A stretch of 64,000 nucleotides of DNA. Source: Lepidonotus clava (Eukaryota; Annelida; Polychaeta; Phyllodocida; Polynoidae). This document shows, piece by piece, positions 45,581-58,069 of the stretch. A program made the translations under genes and the position numbers. Where the stretch lies: the NCBI GenBank assembly GCA_936440205.1, contig OW387135.1, forward strand, positions 25,894,792 through 25,958,791. The letters run 5' to 3'. The notes beneath the pieces are model-generated. The model was not told where the DNA came from, searched no databases, and saw only the letters and a list, made by a program, of their open reading frames with translations. Numbering within the stretch: the first letter of the stretch is position 1; every line of letters begins with the position of its first letter.

Positions 45581-46397
45581 CGTTTTGTCCACACGACTAT
45601 ATATCAGACTGTTTTAAGAGAACAAGAAATTAAAAAGGATAGTAAATTTCAAGGCTAACGCTGGAGGTTTTCCATCACAGGAGCGTGGGAACGCGTCACC
45701 CCTGTAGGTCCGACGGTGCTCCAGTGTTTTTAATTGGTTGTGATTACAGGGCATTGTCCCTCTCAGATCCCCCCATATATACCCGAGCCATTCTGATGAC
45801 TGTTACCTGTAGGCCTATTTATGTCGATGAGGTCCCCTCACCTTAGCTTTAATCAAGAATCGAAGCACTAGATCTGGCGGAGATAAAGCTGTGAGCAGAC
45901 AGACATGGGAATGTGAATTCCCCTTCTCGTCCTTGTGATCCAAGTTGGACAAGGATACGATAAATCCTCTTCATTGAAGTTCTGCCCCCTCAGCACATCA
46001 GATATGATCGCAGCCGCCGACCGCAGCGCAGTCGTTAGAGCTATTAACTCGCCAGCTGATAGGGCAAAGTTTATGAAATCATGACTGAAGCCGGCTTAAC
46101 ACCAAACGATTTTTTTTGTATGAAAGATTTGCACATTGTAGCAGCTCGGGAAAAAAAAGTCATCGAAATAACTTAAACTCACTTCATGTTCCTAAAATTA
46201 ACAATTGTTTCCCGGGAAATGGTTGTTTCAATGTATCGAGGATTTTCTTAACCTGTATGGAAATTATAAGGACAAATATATAAACAAGTCATGCAGATGT
46301 ATTAAGATCGTCCTTGAACAAATCGTTGTGTTTCTGCAGTTGTTGTTTGCAATAGTCCAACCAACTAATTTTATGTTTTATTGCAGGACCCCTTAAT
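45581..46397. other. Intergenic; mixed-composition core near 46.0 kb
   Basis: The segment 46000-46100 (CGCAGTCGTTAGAGCTATTA, CGCCAGCTGATAGGGC, AAAGTTTATGAAATCATGAC) looks like single-copy mixed-motif DNA and could be a conserved element. No gene was seen. Confidence 0.35.
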
Positions 46398-46528
46398 CGG
46401 TGGACGTTAATGGCCGTCAGCCTCTGTGGGTGGCCATGGGTGCATGGCCGTCGGTTGCCGTCGGTGGCCCGTCGGTGGCCGTCGCTGTTCTCGGAGGCTG
46501 TCGGTAGCCATCGGTGGCCGTAGATGGC
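46398..46528. repeat. GGCCGTCGGT minisatellite
   Basis: About ten imperfect units of a ~10-bp motif (TGGCCGTCGG, with variants TGGCCATGGG and TAGCCATCGG) end about 90 bases left of the CACTGTAAAAA element. Confidence 0.75.
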
Positions 46529-46619
46529 CAAACTCATATTCACTCTACTTAAATCAACTCTACATATACTGGTTGCGCAAAGGGCATTGCATTGCCCACG
46601 TCATTTATGGGTATATATA

Positions 46620-47536
46620 CACTGTAAAAAGTTAATGTATTTCTACAGCAAATACTACAGTAGATTTACAGCACTTTCTGCTGTAAAAATATTAACTGTA
46701 AAAGTTGCTGTAGGACTACAAAACTGGTACTGTAAATCAAAAAATAGATAACAAATATGTATTTTTACAGTAACCCTTCCTGTAAAGGAAGTCGCCACTA
46801 GGGGAGCTATAGTTTTTGATTTGAAAAACGTTTTTAGTATATTACTTTAAAACCAATTAACAGGATAAATTAATTCAAGCTAATGGATCTAAATAGTTAA
46901 AAATACTTGTAATAACTAACCTATAATGTTAAATGGATGAAATCCATACAAATTTTCTTGATAACTTTGATAGTAAATAATGTTCACGTGTAGACACCTT
47001 TTTGGTCTGAAGTTAAGGTAATAGAAGTCACCAACTAAGTCATATCTACTGCAACATCACCCAATGCATGTATATCTGCTAATTAACTTGGCAGAGATAC
47101 ATCCCACAACCAATATATGTTGGTTTGTGGTGGGGAATTAACATTTAATTAGATTTAATAAAGGAATTCTATGTAAATTCAATAATAAATAACTTTTAAT
47201 TCAGAGTACTGTAAAAATAACAATGTACTGAAAATCTACAGCAAAATTTGCTGGAAACTTTGTTGCCAGCAAATTTTGCTGTACAAATACAGTGCTCTTT
47301 TTGCTGTAAATTTACAGCAAACATGACTGTAAGACATCTACAACACTAAATACAGTAAAATTTATAGTATATAATATGCTGTAATCAGACAGCAACCTTT
47401 GCTGTAAGAGGTCTACAGAACTAAATACTGTAAAACCTCAGTTACATAATGTGCTGTAATTGTACAGCAAAATTTGCTGGAAACTTTGTTGCCAGCAAAT
47501 TTTGCTGTAAAATTACAGCATTTACTTTTTACAGTG
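46620..47536. mobile_element. CACTGTAAAAA-type non-autonomous DNA transposon, 917 bp
   Basis: The left terminus CACTGTAAAAAGTTAATG and the inverted right terminus CACTGTAAAAAGTAAATG match at 17 of 18 positions. TA lies immediately outside both ends, consistent with a TA target duplication. The outer parts are packed with CTGTAAA/TTTACAG words and the ~450-bp centre is AT-rich and non-coding. A 43-base hairpin unit (arms CAGCAAAATTTGCTGG and CCAGCAAATTTTGCTG) occurs twice, at 47239-47281 and 47465-47507. No transposase is encoded; superfamily is not assigned. Confidence 0.75.
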
Positions 47537-47544
47537 TAATGAAT

Positions 47545-47818
47545 AACCCGTTATACCTTACAATCAGCTACAACCTATCACAGGTCGGCGATTCAAAGGT
47601 CCAGGTACCCTGTTTCGATGGCCGATGTGTTTTTTGCTATACAGGTGACTATTTGAAATGTTACAACTTACCCCTGTATAACCCGTTACCTTACAACCTA
47701 CAACCTATAACCTATTACAGGTCGGTGAATCAAAGGTCCAGGTACCCTGTTTAGATGGCCGATGTGTTTTTGCTATACAGGTAACCCTTTGAAATGTTAC
47801 AACTTACCCCTGTATATA
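47545..47818. repeat. Tandem duplication, period 137 bp, two copies
   Basis: CAGGTCGGCGATTCAAAGGT at 47581 and CAGGTCGGTGAATCAAAGGT at 47718 anchor two copies. Both contain GGTCCAGGTACCCTGTTT, GATGGCCGATGTGTTTTT and GAAATGTTACAACTTACCCC. Inside, ACAACCTA/ATAACCTA words form a smaller repeat. It begins only ~9 bases right of the 917-bp element. Confidence 0.85.
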
Positions 47819-48990
47819 ACCAAAACAGGTAGGGTCCTGATAAACCCACCTTGACAGGTAATAAATGAGTTGCACCCAGTGAACATTTAATTGTGAGCAG
47901 TCCTGCAGGTGCATCTCCCGCTTTAAGCCTTTAATTCTTCGGTTAGTAGCGCCGGGTTGTCAGTCCCTCACAAATCTACTGTCAACTCAAAGATTCCACC
48001 ACCAGCGTTAGCAATTAGGATGCCCGTATATACCTATACGATAAGAGATTGGGGATTTTGTAAGCTACATTGATAGTGGTATTTCCAATTATATATCCCA
48101 AGTGTTTGGAGGTAACATTTTGATTGGTTATTTGGAATGTGCTATGTTATTCATTTTCCCTTCAACATTAGCTTTAATATTCAACTGCCATGGCATATCA
48201 TAATATTATACTTTAGTTTCGTGAAAACAATAACGATCATTCTATGTAACTATAAGCTTACTCACATCACAAAATTCTATTCTATTATGGTATAAAGTAA
48301 GTCACTATTGGAGATAGTGACTCCGATATATATTACAGACAGAAAAAAATCTCGGATTACCTAATAAATGATACCCGGAATAAGGCCAGGACGGGGACTG
48401 TTGATCATGCGCAGTGACTCGCTTACCGTCACAGATTATCCACACGTGTCAAGCAGTGGCTAACCAAAATCAACACGACTAAAGCATATCAATTATCACA
48501 CCTTTCTCCTCATCCCCCAAACACTATCTAACCCACGCTTATGTAGAATAATGATACATTAAAAAGTGTGGAGTTTAGTGTTTGTAATACATTGGATATT
48601 TCGGGCCTTTTTAATGTAACCTCATTGGGTTTCTGCCCTGTGTCGATGCGGTTAAAAATAAATATTTGTAGAAATAATTATTATCTCTAACACTGTAGGT
48701 TCGCGTGTGGAGAGGGTTACTCAGTGACATGTAGGATTGTCGGGATTGTTGGCGAACAGGTTAGGTTGGATGCACATGAAGGCATCGATAGATTATTGAA
48801 TGAGAAGGCAGTGATCTAGCCTCTCCTCCCGACACTTGGCTGCCTGGCTGATCTTGTCGGCGGGGGCCAAACGTCGCCGCTTTAATAGATGGTCTGTGTT
48901 GAGGTTCGTTGCCTACCTACCACGCGCTGAATAGTGATGATCCAGGCCTTAGCCCTCGCACGGATCCCCCACATTAATAAAGAGTCAGGC
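47819..48990. other. Intergenic; small GC patches at 47.9, 48.4 and 48.85 kb
   Basis: Patches such as CATCTCCCGCTTTAAGCC near 47912 and GGCCAAACGTCGCCGCTTTA near 48867 share CCGCTTTAA and stand out from AT-rich surroundings. CACGTGTCAAGCAGTGG near 48444 shares CGTGTCAAGCA with the 23.1 and 37.05 kb words. No gene. Confidence 0.35.
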
Positions 48991-49400
48991 TAGTGCCTGC
49001 TATGGGTGTCTGCAGCACTTAAATCGTCGTCTTATTTACGAGACTGTCTTAGCTTATAGGCCTGAGGCCACCATGCAAATTATACGGTAACTGCACAGGG
49101 TTCGATTGAAAGCTGCACTTTAAATGTACCCACCCATCTGTGGGTGTTTTCTTTTTAATTTGCCAAGAATGATATTTCTTTAACATCCGCACTTCTCCGA
49201 ATGATTGATAAATTTTCTTGATTTGAACGTCAGAATTTTGCCATATGAATCTTCATTTGCATGCGTCGTGTCGAGCGATTTGTAACCTACATGAGCTGTA
49301 ATTGCTTTCAAATGACTTAATTAGACCAAATTAATTAGAACTGGTACTTTATAAATGGAACACGCCCTATGACATAAATAGTTGGTAGACACATGGCCGG
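48991..49400. promoter_or_regulatory. AT-rich POU/homeodomain motif cluster (candidate enhancer)
   Basis: ATGCAAAT near 49073 and ATTTGCAT near 49255 are octamer-type POU sites in opposite orientation. Between and beyond them are GAGCTGTAATTGCTTTC, ACTTAATTAGACC and AAATTAATTAGAAC near 49292-49342. Such clusters are common in conserved developmental enhancers. No coding potential. Confidence 0.4.
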
Positions 49401-52230
49401 GCAATTATAGATAGTTGTGTTAATTTGTTTAGGAAATACCGCCAATTAACATGGGGCATATGACCATTAGTATTTTCAGATACATGTCTTAATTATGACG
49501 ATTTACACGTGTGCAGATACGATCAAAGCGTTCGCTACTTTCAATATTCTACAAAGACTGGAGAATGTACTGAAGAAAGAATGGCAAAGTATGGACATAT
49601 GTCGTTGTAACTTTACAAAGATGTAAACAAGAATCATAATCATTATGCAAGTTGTTATTACCCGTTTTATTCTGCAACCGTTAATACTAATTGTTTTATA
49701 TCCAACCACCACAGAAAAAAGTTATCTATTCATTCATTTCCTTTGTTGTTTCTAAGATGAGTGTGATCCTTTATGTATTGTAATCATTATTGTTATATGA
49801 TATACTAAATTGCATTACCTACATTATATCAGGATATGTTATATCCACTGGAAGATCTTTGCAAAGAATAGCAAAAAAACAAGTTCGGTTTTATGTGAGT
49901 ACACCAGAACAATACCTTCCTTAATGACTATCAATTTCCATACACTAGACACCCCATTGGCACTCAGGGGCTGTCATATTTCTTAGTTTAACAATGCCAT
50001 TTAACAACAGTCATTAGGACAATTATAACATGGTCTGACCCCTGCAGAACCTAATAGGCACACAAAACCAGCCACTAACCTCTCCATTTGCTGGGGGCGA
50101 GCGGGGGGGGGGGGGGGGTTGAGGTCGCCGCACCCTCTCCATTATGAAGCAGAAAAAAACTCAACTGTGAAGTGCCAACATTTATGAAAAAATGTACGAC
50201 AATCCCAAGCAAGCAGGCACTTAATTGTGTTAATATTTTTATGGCTCCACATAACATCACTTCAACCTACCATTTTTACTACGCTGTGAAGTTATTGCAA
50301 AAGATAACGTTATAATACTGTTCTGTATTAGCAGGTTAGTTTCTTAACTTCCCTAACAAAGTAATAAAGTATAAAGTAATAACAATGTTATCTTAATAAT
50401 AATTCTGTTCTGGCGAGTCTCAATCTCAAGGAAAAAAACGTAAATTTTACATACAAGTTTAGATAGAAAAGTAATAAGATAAAAAGGAAATACTAAATAG
50501 GGTTGTAAATTAAAATAAATCAGTCGTCATTCACCCGGCCTCGTTAAAAGACCCTGAGTAAAGTGTTGGTATGCAAGTTTCCGTGACCCCCCTTTTTATA
50601 AATACATGTGTCTACAACGAACCCGAGCAGGAACTTACCACATAATACTCATTTTATCATGACATTATTAATTACCATCAACATTTTCTTTATAGAGGTC
50701 TATCCTTTCCAAGAGCCAAAGAAAAGGATGGATTATGCGGACACCATGGAAAGAGAAATACACATAAATGTAGATAGGGCTGCTATAAATATACTAGTGA
50801 GTACCCCCTGGACCCCACCATACCCCACCTGGTCCAAAGTCCTCCCACCTCAGTTCCCTTAGGTCAATAGGTCAGCAGAAGCAGAACTGGCGGCTTCCAA
50901 TTGGACGTACAATCTATCATAATTGGGCGTCAACCCCGACATAACATATGGCAGGGAGTGCCGCGCGATTACTAAACGGTCAGCTTGTATTGTTAGCGGG
51001 CAGACCTCCAGCGGCTGAACGGATTGAAAATGACGACCAAATTGTCTTAATTTCCCTTACAAATTGACCCCAATGATTCTGTTATTGATACCCAACTGGT
51101 TCTGTATTAGGCTACAATGGTATCTGTGATAGGCTAATTGACAAGCGTGGCACGGAATTTTATGGCATATTAAAATGGAGCACTGAGTTTTTCATGATTA
51201 ATGTCAAATGATAAATCATATTTTAGTGCATGTTTTTGTAACTCCAGTTAAATAATTATTTCTTTCCACTTGCAAATGCAAAAAAAGAAGCTTATTATTT
51301 TCGAAATATTTCTTTTTCTCAATACTGGGGACATAAAGCATGTATCCTATCAGAATGAAATGTGTGTATTTGAAAGTGAACGTCTATGCAAGGTAGTGAC
51401 TGGCATAGGCTCATAAATTACGCATCTCTTTCTTAAGTTCCATTCGCAACTGTCATAAAAACTTCTGTATAATTAGTTCTAATGCTGAATGCCATATGCC
51501 ACAGCAACTTCAGTTCTGACAAATTCTGCAACAAAGGAGCAAAGGTCATAACTCTTTAAACTGACTGTTACCCATAACAAATTACCTCGTTCAATGTACT
51601 TAAACTCCATCCAAAGTCAAAGAACTAAAACTATCAGCGATCTCTTCCTTGTATACAGTTGGCACTGTTGTGCATGGTAAAATGCTTTCATCATACGTTT
51701 ACGACAGGTAAGTCGACACATAGAAAACATAATTCATAATCATGAATAGAGATATCAGGGAAAGTATCTGTCAGTGCATGGATCTTCAGATACATAATTT
51801 TGAATGGCTAAACAGGAAGATTGTATGCACTGTGTTCCCACTGAACAAAAATAGTAAAAAGGTAATTTGAATTTCTCTTTTGAATTCCGCTCATAAAATA
51901 ATATTCATGTCAAATATATCTACAGCAGGAAACGCCAACCTGTCATCCGATGTGAGAAAATATTATTATTAGGCATATGCCACAGGTTGCCATGTGAAAA
52001 AAAGCTTAGCAGATGTTTCGCTCCTAGTTTACATTTTCTGCTCAATGTAACATTTGTTTGGCATGTTTTAGTAGAGGGTCAACTGAGGCGCGCCAGTAAT
52101 GCTACAAATACAATAACTAGGCGGATATTGTATCTTGTATCCCATGGCATGCGGACATTAGACAATGCCATGGATTTGCTGTTCTCACTATTCGCAAGCA
52201 TATGTTTCATTTGCTCGGCCCCGGTACAAT
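49401..52230. other. AT-rich desert
   Basis: A G17 run lies at 50103-50119. Decayed GTTATAATA.TGTTCTG words near 50305-50400 resemble those at 10.7 kb. No gene was recognised; the short frames (for example 50608-50862 and 51987-52295) are not protein-like. Confidence 0.45.
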
Positions 52231-52440
52231 GTCGGGGCATTAACGTTGGAAGGCAGCTCGGCCAGTTGCCAAAACCCCTTTACTGCTTTGTCTAGGACAT
52301 TGGGGGCCCGGACAGATGTCAGCTTGGCTCCTGCTCCTCCCTGCAGATGGCTCTGACGACCTGAGCGTCGTCAGCCCATCTATGACAGCTATACGACCAG
52401 CCAGCGAATCATTGGTTATTAATTGAGCGCGAAAAGAACA
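52231..52440. promoter_or_regulatory. GC-rich patch
   Basis: A short GC-rich segment (AGCTCGGCCAGTTGCC, ACGACCTGAGCGTCGTCAGC near 52357) with a GACG/CGTC inverted pair. Weak regulatory candidate. Confidence 0.25.
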
Positions 52441-52708
52441 ATGCATGCACCCTGGGCTTCTTTACTGTGCCACGTTCCGCTTGGTTATATGGCAAAGCAA
52501 GCAATGTATTTAAACACACGTACATCACTTTCCCCAGGCTTCCTCTGTGTACCCTTCGCACCCCAAGTAACGGCATTATATTTTACCCATTGGGGTAGGC
52601 ATAGGCGGTTTCCAGGGTTTGTGGGTAGAGCTCGCCGTTGTTGGTGCAAACAGCTTCCTAGCAAAAAATATTAATCTGAACTCATTGAAAAAATCATTCA
52701 AATATACT
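52441..52708. other. Intergenic, nothing recognised
   Basis: No gene, repeat or motif cluster that I can support. Confidence 0.4.
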
Positions 52709-52777
52709 GGATTAAAAATGATACGTTTGTTATAAACATTTAGTATTTATAACAAACGTACGTATCATTTTTAATCC
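52709..52777. repeat. Near-perfect hairpin, 28-bp arms, 9-base loop
   Basis: The left arm (52709-52736) starts GGATTAAAAATGATACG and ends TTTGTTATAAA. The right arm (52746-52777) is its exact reverse complement apart from four extra bases (ACGT within ACGTACGT). The loop is CATTTAGTA. It could be a miniature foldback element or a small-RNA precursor-like hairpin; the loop and arm length are within that range, but no known miRNA seed was recognised. Confidence 0.75.
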
Positions 52778-53000
52778 ATTAGTATTAGGAAACGTTGGTC
52801 CTTATAATATTATAAGGATTGTTTGCTTAGGATTGTATTCAACAAACACAGCTACAGCAGGGCAACCTATAGCATAATAAAAACTGAGATATATCTGGAT
52901 AACTGACTGTCACTTTCAGAAAAGCTGACCCCTGCCTTTATCCTTACCAGTTGTCGACAGGAGGTTGGAGATATGATCTACCGGTACCCCCGAACCCTAC
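52778..53000. other. AT-rich, nothing recognised
   Basis: Includes TATAATATTATAAGG near 52783, a short palindrome. No gene. Confidence 0.4.
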
Positions 53001-53165
53001 CGCTGGTTGGTAGTCGTCTCACCTGCCCTGACACCCCAACACGCCGGGTACCTGACACGGGTTGGGGGGGGGGGGGGGGTGGGGTGTAGGGAGTGGGGGG
53101 GGGGGGGGGTGCCCTCAGGCACCACAAGACGGATGGTACCTGCCCCAGGCCTAGGGGCTGCCTAT
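53001..53165. repeat. G-run low-complexity region
   Basis: Two long G runs (about 53064-53079 and 53095-53109) lie in GC-rich DNA. Proline-rich minus-strand frames here are artefacts. Confidence 0.85.
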
Positions 53166-53580
53166 CTGAACATTTCTCATTGCTGAACATACCTAAACTA
53201 CCTAATTTAACATTGTTACGAACCCGCGCTAATGTTTATCTGCGTAATTATATGTTTACTATCAACAGTGTAAGAGATTGTTGATAAGCATGTCTTCTTT
53301 CTTTACGCTTTGTTCTCATGGATAAAAACATTTGACCGTTTTCAACGTGCACTATAAAGCTAGGGTCAAATAAGAATTGATTACTTTAAATAAAAACATG
53401 CTCTTGAGATTTATTGCGTTATAAATTTCATAAGATTAAACTAATTAAGGCAACCGATCTTGGTATAATGACCACCAGAAAAATATATAAACAGTGGTCC
53501 AAAGCTTGAGTTCATTATTCAATTTAATGAATGTTACCATTGATTCACTCTGAAGCATTGTCAGGTGTACTACATTTCCC
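53166..53580. other. AT-rich, nothing recognised
   Basis: No gene or repeat structure was seen. Confidence 0.45.
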
Positions 53581-53860
53581 GGCGCACGGTACTTTATATG
53601 ACACACCCTACACCTCTCCGTTATTCTCTGAATAATAAATCCAACAAGAACTCGGCAGGCCTTCTTTGAAGTACCTCCTCTTCATTTGCCTCTCGGTGGG
53701 ACTTAACAAGCCCTCCCACCGGTCAGCGGATTCTCCCAGTCACTTCCGGTTTACAAACATCCGGGTCTTCATTACTGAGGGAGAGGCTGCTTCACTGCGG
53801 GGACTCCAGATTCTGAATCATGGACCAGGCCACCTAGTGGTAAAAATTCAGACGGGTCGG
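53581..53860. promoter_or_regulatory. GC-rich patch with CTCF-like site
   Basis: TACCACTAGGTGGC on the minus strand (53829-53842) fits the CTCF core consensus. ETS-like CACTTCCGGTTTAC lies near 53740. AT-rich flanks. Confidence 0.4.
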
Positions 53861-56150
53861 AAATAATAATTTTAAGACTGGATTTTGCCATTAGACAGAT
53901 GCAGTGGCCATCTGGTCTTGAAAGAAGCATGTTCTTAATCAAAGGCACCGGAGCACTTTTCTTACAAAGTCTTCTTAGTTCTTAGAGATTTAGGAAGAAA
54001 TAGTTACAAAGAGAATCGAAGCCCATGCTTTTCTAGAAACGTGATTAATTGATTTGGCCTATTCGGCTTTTCTAAAATGACGCCAATTCCAAAGTGAACA
54101 TTTTAAGTCGATACAAAGTTGTTATTAAGTCATGGATGATAATTTCCATCTAAACATTGAATGTATTGACAACCATTGAACGCCCCTGACAAAGTTATAT
54201 CTATAACATTCTGTTACATGCATTACACACCGACTACTAGACGCGTGCATTTAAATACTTTTTTTTGTCTTGAAGTTGAGCTAAAGACAACTGATTATTT
54301 TGCTTTACAATTCTTTGAAACTCATTTCAAAGTAACCTTTGTCAGATACGGCGTTACTTTTCCTGATTTACATGTCATGACCTAGGTATTACAATGTCTA
54401 CCACTCATTTGACGAACGTCGAAGATACATGGCTCCATACCAAAATTGCACAAATACCACACATACATGGAATAGGTTCCTTGCACAACGTCTCTTGTTG
54501 CTGGTCGGTGGTGGACCTCCTGTCAATCTCCAAGCATTGGGGGCACCATTCAAATCACATTTGCTCAACTTTCTCTGATAGATTAAACTTCATTTTGCTA
54601 TTTTTGTAGATATGGGCCCAGGCTAGCTATATCTTTTCACATTTTCCCTGAGAATAGAGATTAAAGGACACGAAGTACAGTATTGAGCCTATGGACAGGA
54701 AGTTCTCCAGTCGGCCATAATACGCCATACGACGCCAATGAGTAATTTCTAAATATTCTTGATATCATTATGATAGTGCATGAAATATGTACATGATTCT
54801 AATTGTACCACTTAATGTAGATGATGCTCTGATAACCTGACAGTACAATTATATGAGGAACAATTTCATCATAATTACCCTGCGCAATTAGAAATTTGAT
54901 TTACTCAAATATCCTGAGCAGACTTGAGCAACATCTTACATGAACAGTAATTATTAACAAATTCGTAAAAAAAAACAAAAAACACTGTATCACCATTTTA
55001 AACCCCGACGTGTTTCACTTTATACCAAACGAACAGAAATTTACAACGTGGAACATCTCATGGGACAAGTCGAAGGACGATGTTTATATAACTACCTTAC
55101 GTACTTATTGAGACGATCGAGGCCATATGACTAGCCAACCGGATAGACCTTTTGCTGGGTTTAAACCTCAGCTTCGCTCTGAACCTAATTGAATCGGTCA
55201 TCCAAAATTAATACAATATTTCTGGAGCCAAAGCATATCAAAATTTGATATAATGGTTATGGTTTGACATCATCAAGGCCTATAGGGCTTATAACATGAA
55301 AGGGAGAATCACTTCCGCGCATGTTTCATTTTGCTGTATATAATGTTCTATGGAATATTTCAAACTCTCTTCTATATTCCTGGGGACGAAACACAGTCTT
55401 GATAGAGATTATATTCAATGTGAGGCAAATCTGTAATTATGATGATTCTGAAAACCAAGGGAAACCTTGCAGATTATTGCCAATAGTAATCTTTACTGGT
55501 CAACTACTTGTGTGTTCTTGTTACATCACATTATGTATAGGACTTATTGTGCTTACTCTCCCTTCATGAATTCATCTTGTATGTATGCATGCATTTGTTT
55601 AGTTTTCCATAATTGAATTATTCCTTATACATGGATTGGTGAAGAATATACAAGCTTCAGGATTAGGAGAAATTCCCTATGTGGCTGTGAGTATTCAGAA
55701 GTCTATAGAAGTACATGTAAAAGGGAGACATCCCATGGGCTCATCCACTGGTCGTCTGCTGGAACTACGCCAGGTGAAAGTTCAAATTTAAAGCAAAGGG
55801 CAGACGACAATTTGCCCTCGCCTCCTAAACAGGACATGTGAATTTCCCATATGATTGTTTTGATTGACACTAATAAGGGGGTCTGAGATTAGAGCTAAAC
55901 ACTAGAACTCTTTGACCCCGACGACCTTGATACCATAGAACTCTTTGACCTCCATGACCTTGAGACCATAGGACATGCGCCGTGTGTACACTTACCATGC
56001 AAATTCCAACATTTTGTTTTTTTCATATTTCTCATATCGTTTCATATCTTCTTCAAACCGGGAAAAAATATGGATTTGTAGAGGGGTTTATTTTCATGTC
56101 TTTCTCATACTCGTGGCTTAAGCCTTATGATATTCTTGAGAACAATCTAG
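53861..56150. other. AT-rich desert; TCGTCTGC variants at 55.75-55.81 kb
   Basis: No gene was recognised. GGTCGTCTGCTGG near 55750 and GCAGACGACAATTTGCC near 55800 are inverted TCGTCTGC words about 45 bases apart. The second is the 12-mer with one extra base. Confidence 0.4.
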
Positions 56151-56154
56151 AATA

Positions 56155-56335
56155 AATTCCCTTAAATTCGACGCATGACATGGGCCTAATGACATGCGAC
56201 GTGGGATTTAAAAGAGATTGTGGCAAGGGACATTGCAATTTTTAACATTTGACAGGGCGACATGATCATTTCTTAAATTCGACAGGGTGACATCGCAATT
56301 TCTTAAGTTCGACATGTGACATGAGGACCCCCCAT
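56155..56335. repeat. TTAAATTCGACA minisatellite, locus 1
   Basis: Units such as CCTTAAATTCGACGCATGAC, TCTTAAATTCGACAGGGTGA and TCTTAAGTTCGACATGTGAC recur about every 30 bases with CGACATG linkers, ending GACATGAGGACCCCCC. The same unit fills the locus near 58.1 kb. Confidence 0.75.
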
Positions 56336-58060
56336 CAAAGGCTTCATCATGGGCCCTATAGGGACTGGAGGGACTTCATTGGACGATTACAGAGCCTAAA
56401 TGCTCATTCTTGAGGTCGTGAACATTCCTGTAGGCCCCTACGTTCCAATAATAATTAGAAATAGCAATTTCACTATGGTATTTACAAGAAGACTTTTGCT
56501 TAGAACAGCTTTGAAAATATTTTTCATTGCCCTAAGTTCTGAATGAGTTCATCTCCATTTCATGTGAATTGCAAAACATACACAACTGTCACAAATCTGC
56601 TTAGAATTTCATTATATTTCTCTGTGTTTTGTTAGTGTGTCTCTACTCATACAATGCTAGTCCTCTGTGTGTACGATAACTAACCAGAGTATTCTTTGTG
56701 AAAAGACGATTCAAGTCTTTTTTTTTCATATACAGCCCCATTTGAATGTTGCATACCTTTGACCCCTGAAGTAAATCCAACTGTTATTGTTTTCTCTTCC
56801 TTTTGTTTTCCTTCTGTTCTTTGTTCTTGTGGGAATGAGTAATGAATTTCCCCAATATAGTTAGACTATCACCATGTTCTATTGTTTCTCTTGTCATGTG
56901 TAGTACTTTAAATCTCTTTTTATGGCATTTGGTTGTTCTAATACGCCTATGTGTGTTTTCATGGCTCACTACAAGGGTAAAGAAAACACCTGCTCTAGGC
57001 AAAGATAGAAATGATCTCAACATCACTCAACAGGGACTAATAGCTCTTTCTGTGCTCCCATTGGACTCTTAATGAGGGCCTGGGGTATAAGGGAACAAAA
57101 GACTGTATAGCAAAGGTAGACCTAAGGTATGAATGAGAGTAGGCTAAACAATGGCAAAAGTAAAAATGAAATGCAATTAAACCTTTCAACTAGGTACATG
57201 TGTTACATACATCTACGACCAGGTAGGGTTTCAACCGGGGGTCCAACTTCAAGTACCAGTAGCCTAAATTTACAAGACAGAAAAGTTGTTACAAACTGCG
57301 GGTAGGCATATTTGACAGTTTAGAAACTGCCTCTTTGTAGGCCTTAAAGTTCACCCGAAAAGAAATGTTTCAGTATTCAGATAGTGGTCTAGAACACTTC
57401 ATTAATGCCTATTCTATTGTGTCACGTGCTGCAAAGTGTGCTGCAAATTGCACTCTAGCTTTAAGGATTACTTTTTTAAGTGGGAAGCCAGTCCCACAGT
57501 TATAGTGTGAATCTGCAAGAGGCAAGCATAGGCAATGCTAGTGACGTCACGTGAGGCACTGGTATCCCACTCTTACTTATTGGCAAAATTTCTTTGCATG
57601 TAACTCAAAGTATATAAGTCAGAAGGTCATGTAACTTTCAAAATTTATGGATATATATAAGTTTTACATCAACATATTTTTACCTTAATTTTTCGTACAT
57701 TAGTTTAAGGTTGATGAATTTTAAAAAATGACCATTGGTCACGTACCAGTGAGGCTTAATGACTCCCCTTGCGTCACAGTCCATTGTTTGCACAGGCCCA
57801 CACACAGGGAGGCGCGAACAGCCTGGGCGACTGTCACACTTTAATCTTACCTATTTTTGGAACACACACTATACAAGATACTTATTCTCACGCATATAAC
57901 TAATTTGAAACATTTGTATCGTTTCACAATGCCCAAAATCACCCTTTCGCGTCACCTGCGTGTTCGTTGCTGATTTCCTTAGACCTAAGCCCAGGACCCA
58001 CTTTTCGACGGCACGACTGCTGACGCCGATTCACCCAAAATCGGTTAGTGGGTATATGGG
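56336..58060. other. Intergenic between the two minisatellite loci
   Basis: No gene was recognised. GTCACGTG E-box-like words occur at about 57421 and 57549. A GC patch at 57790-57835 has no clear motif cluster. Confidence 0.4.
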
Positions 58061-58069
58061 GGGTGTGGA

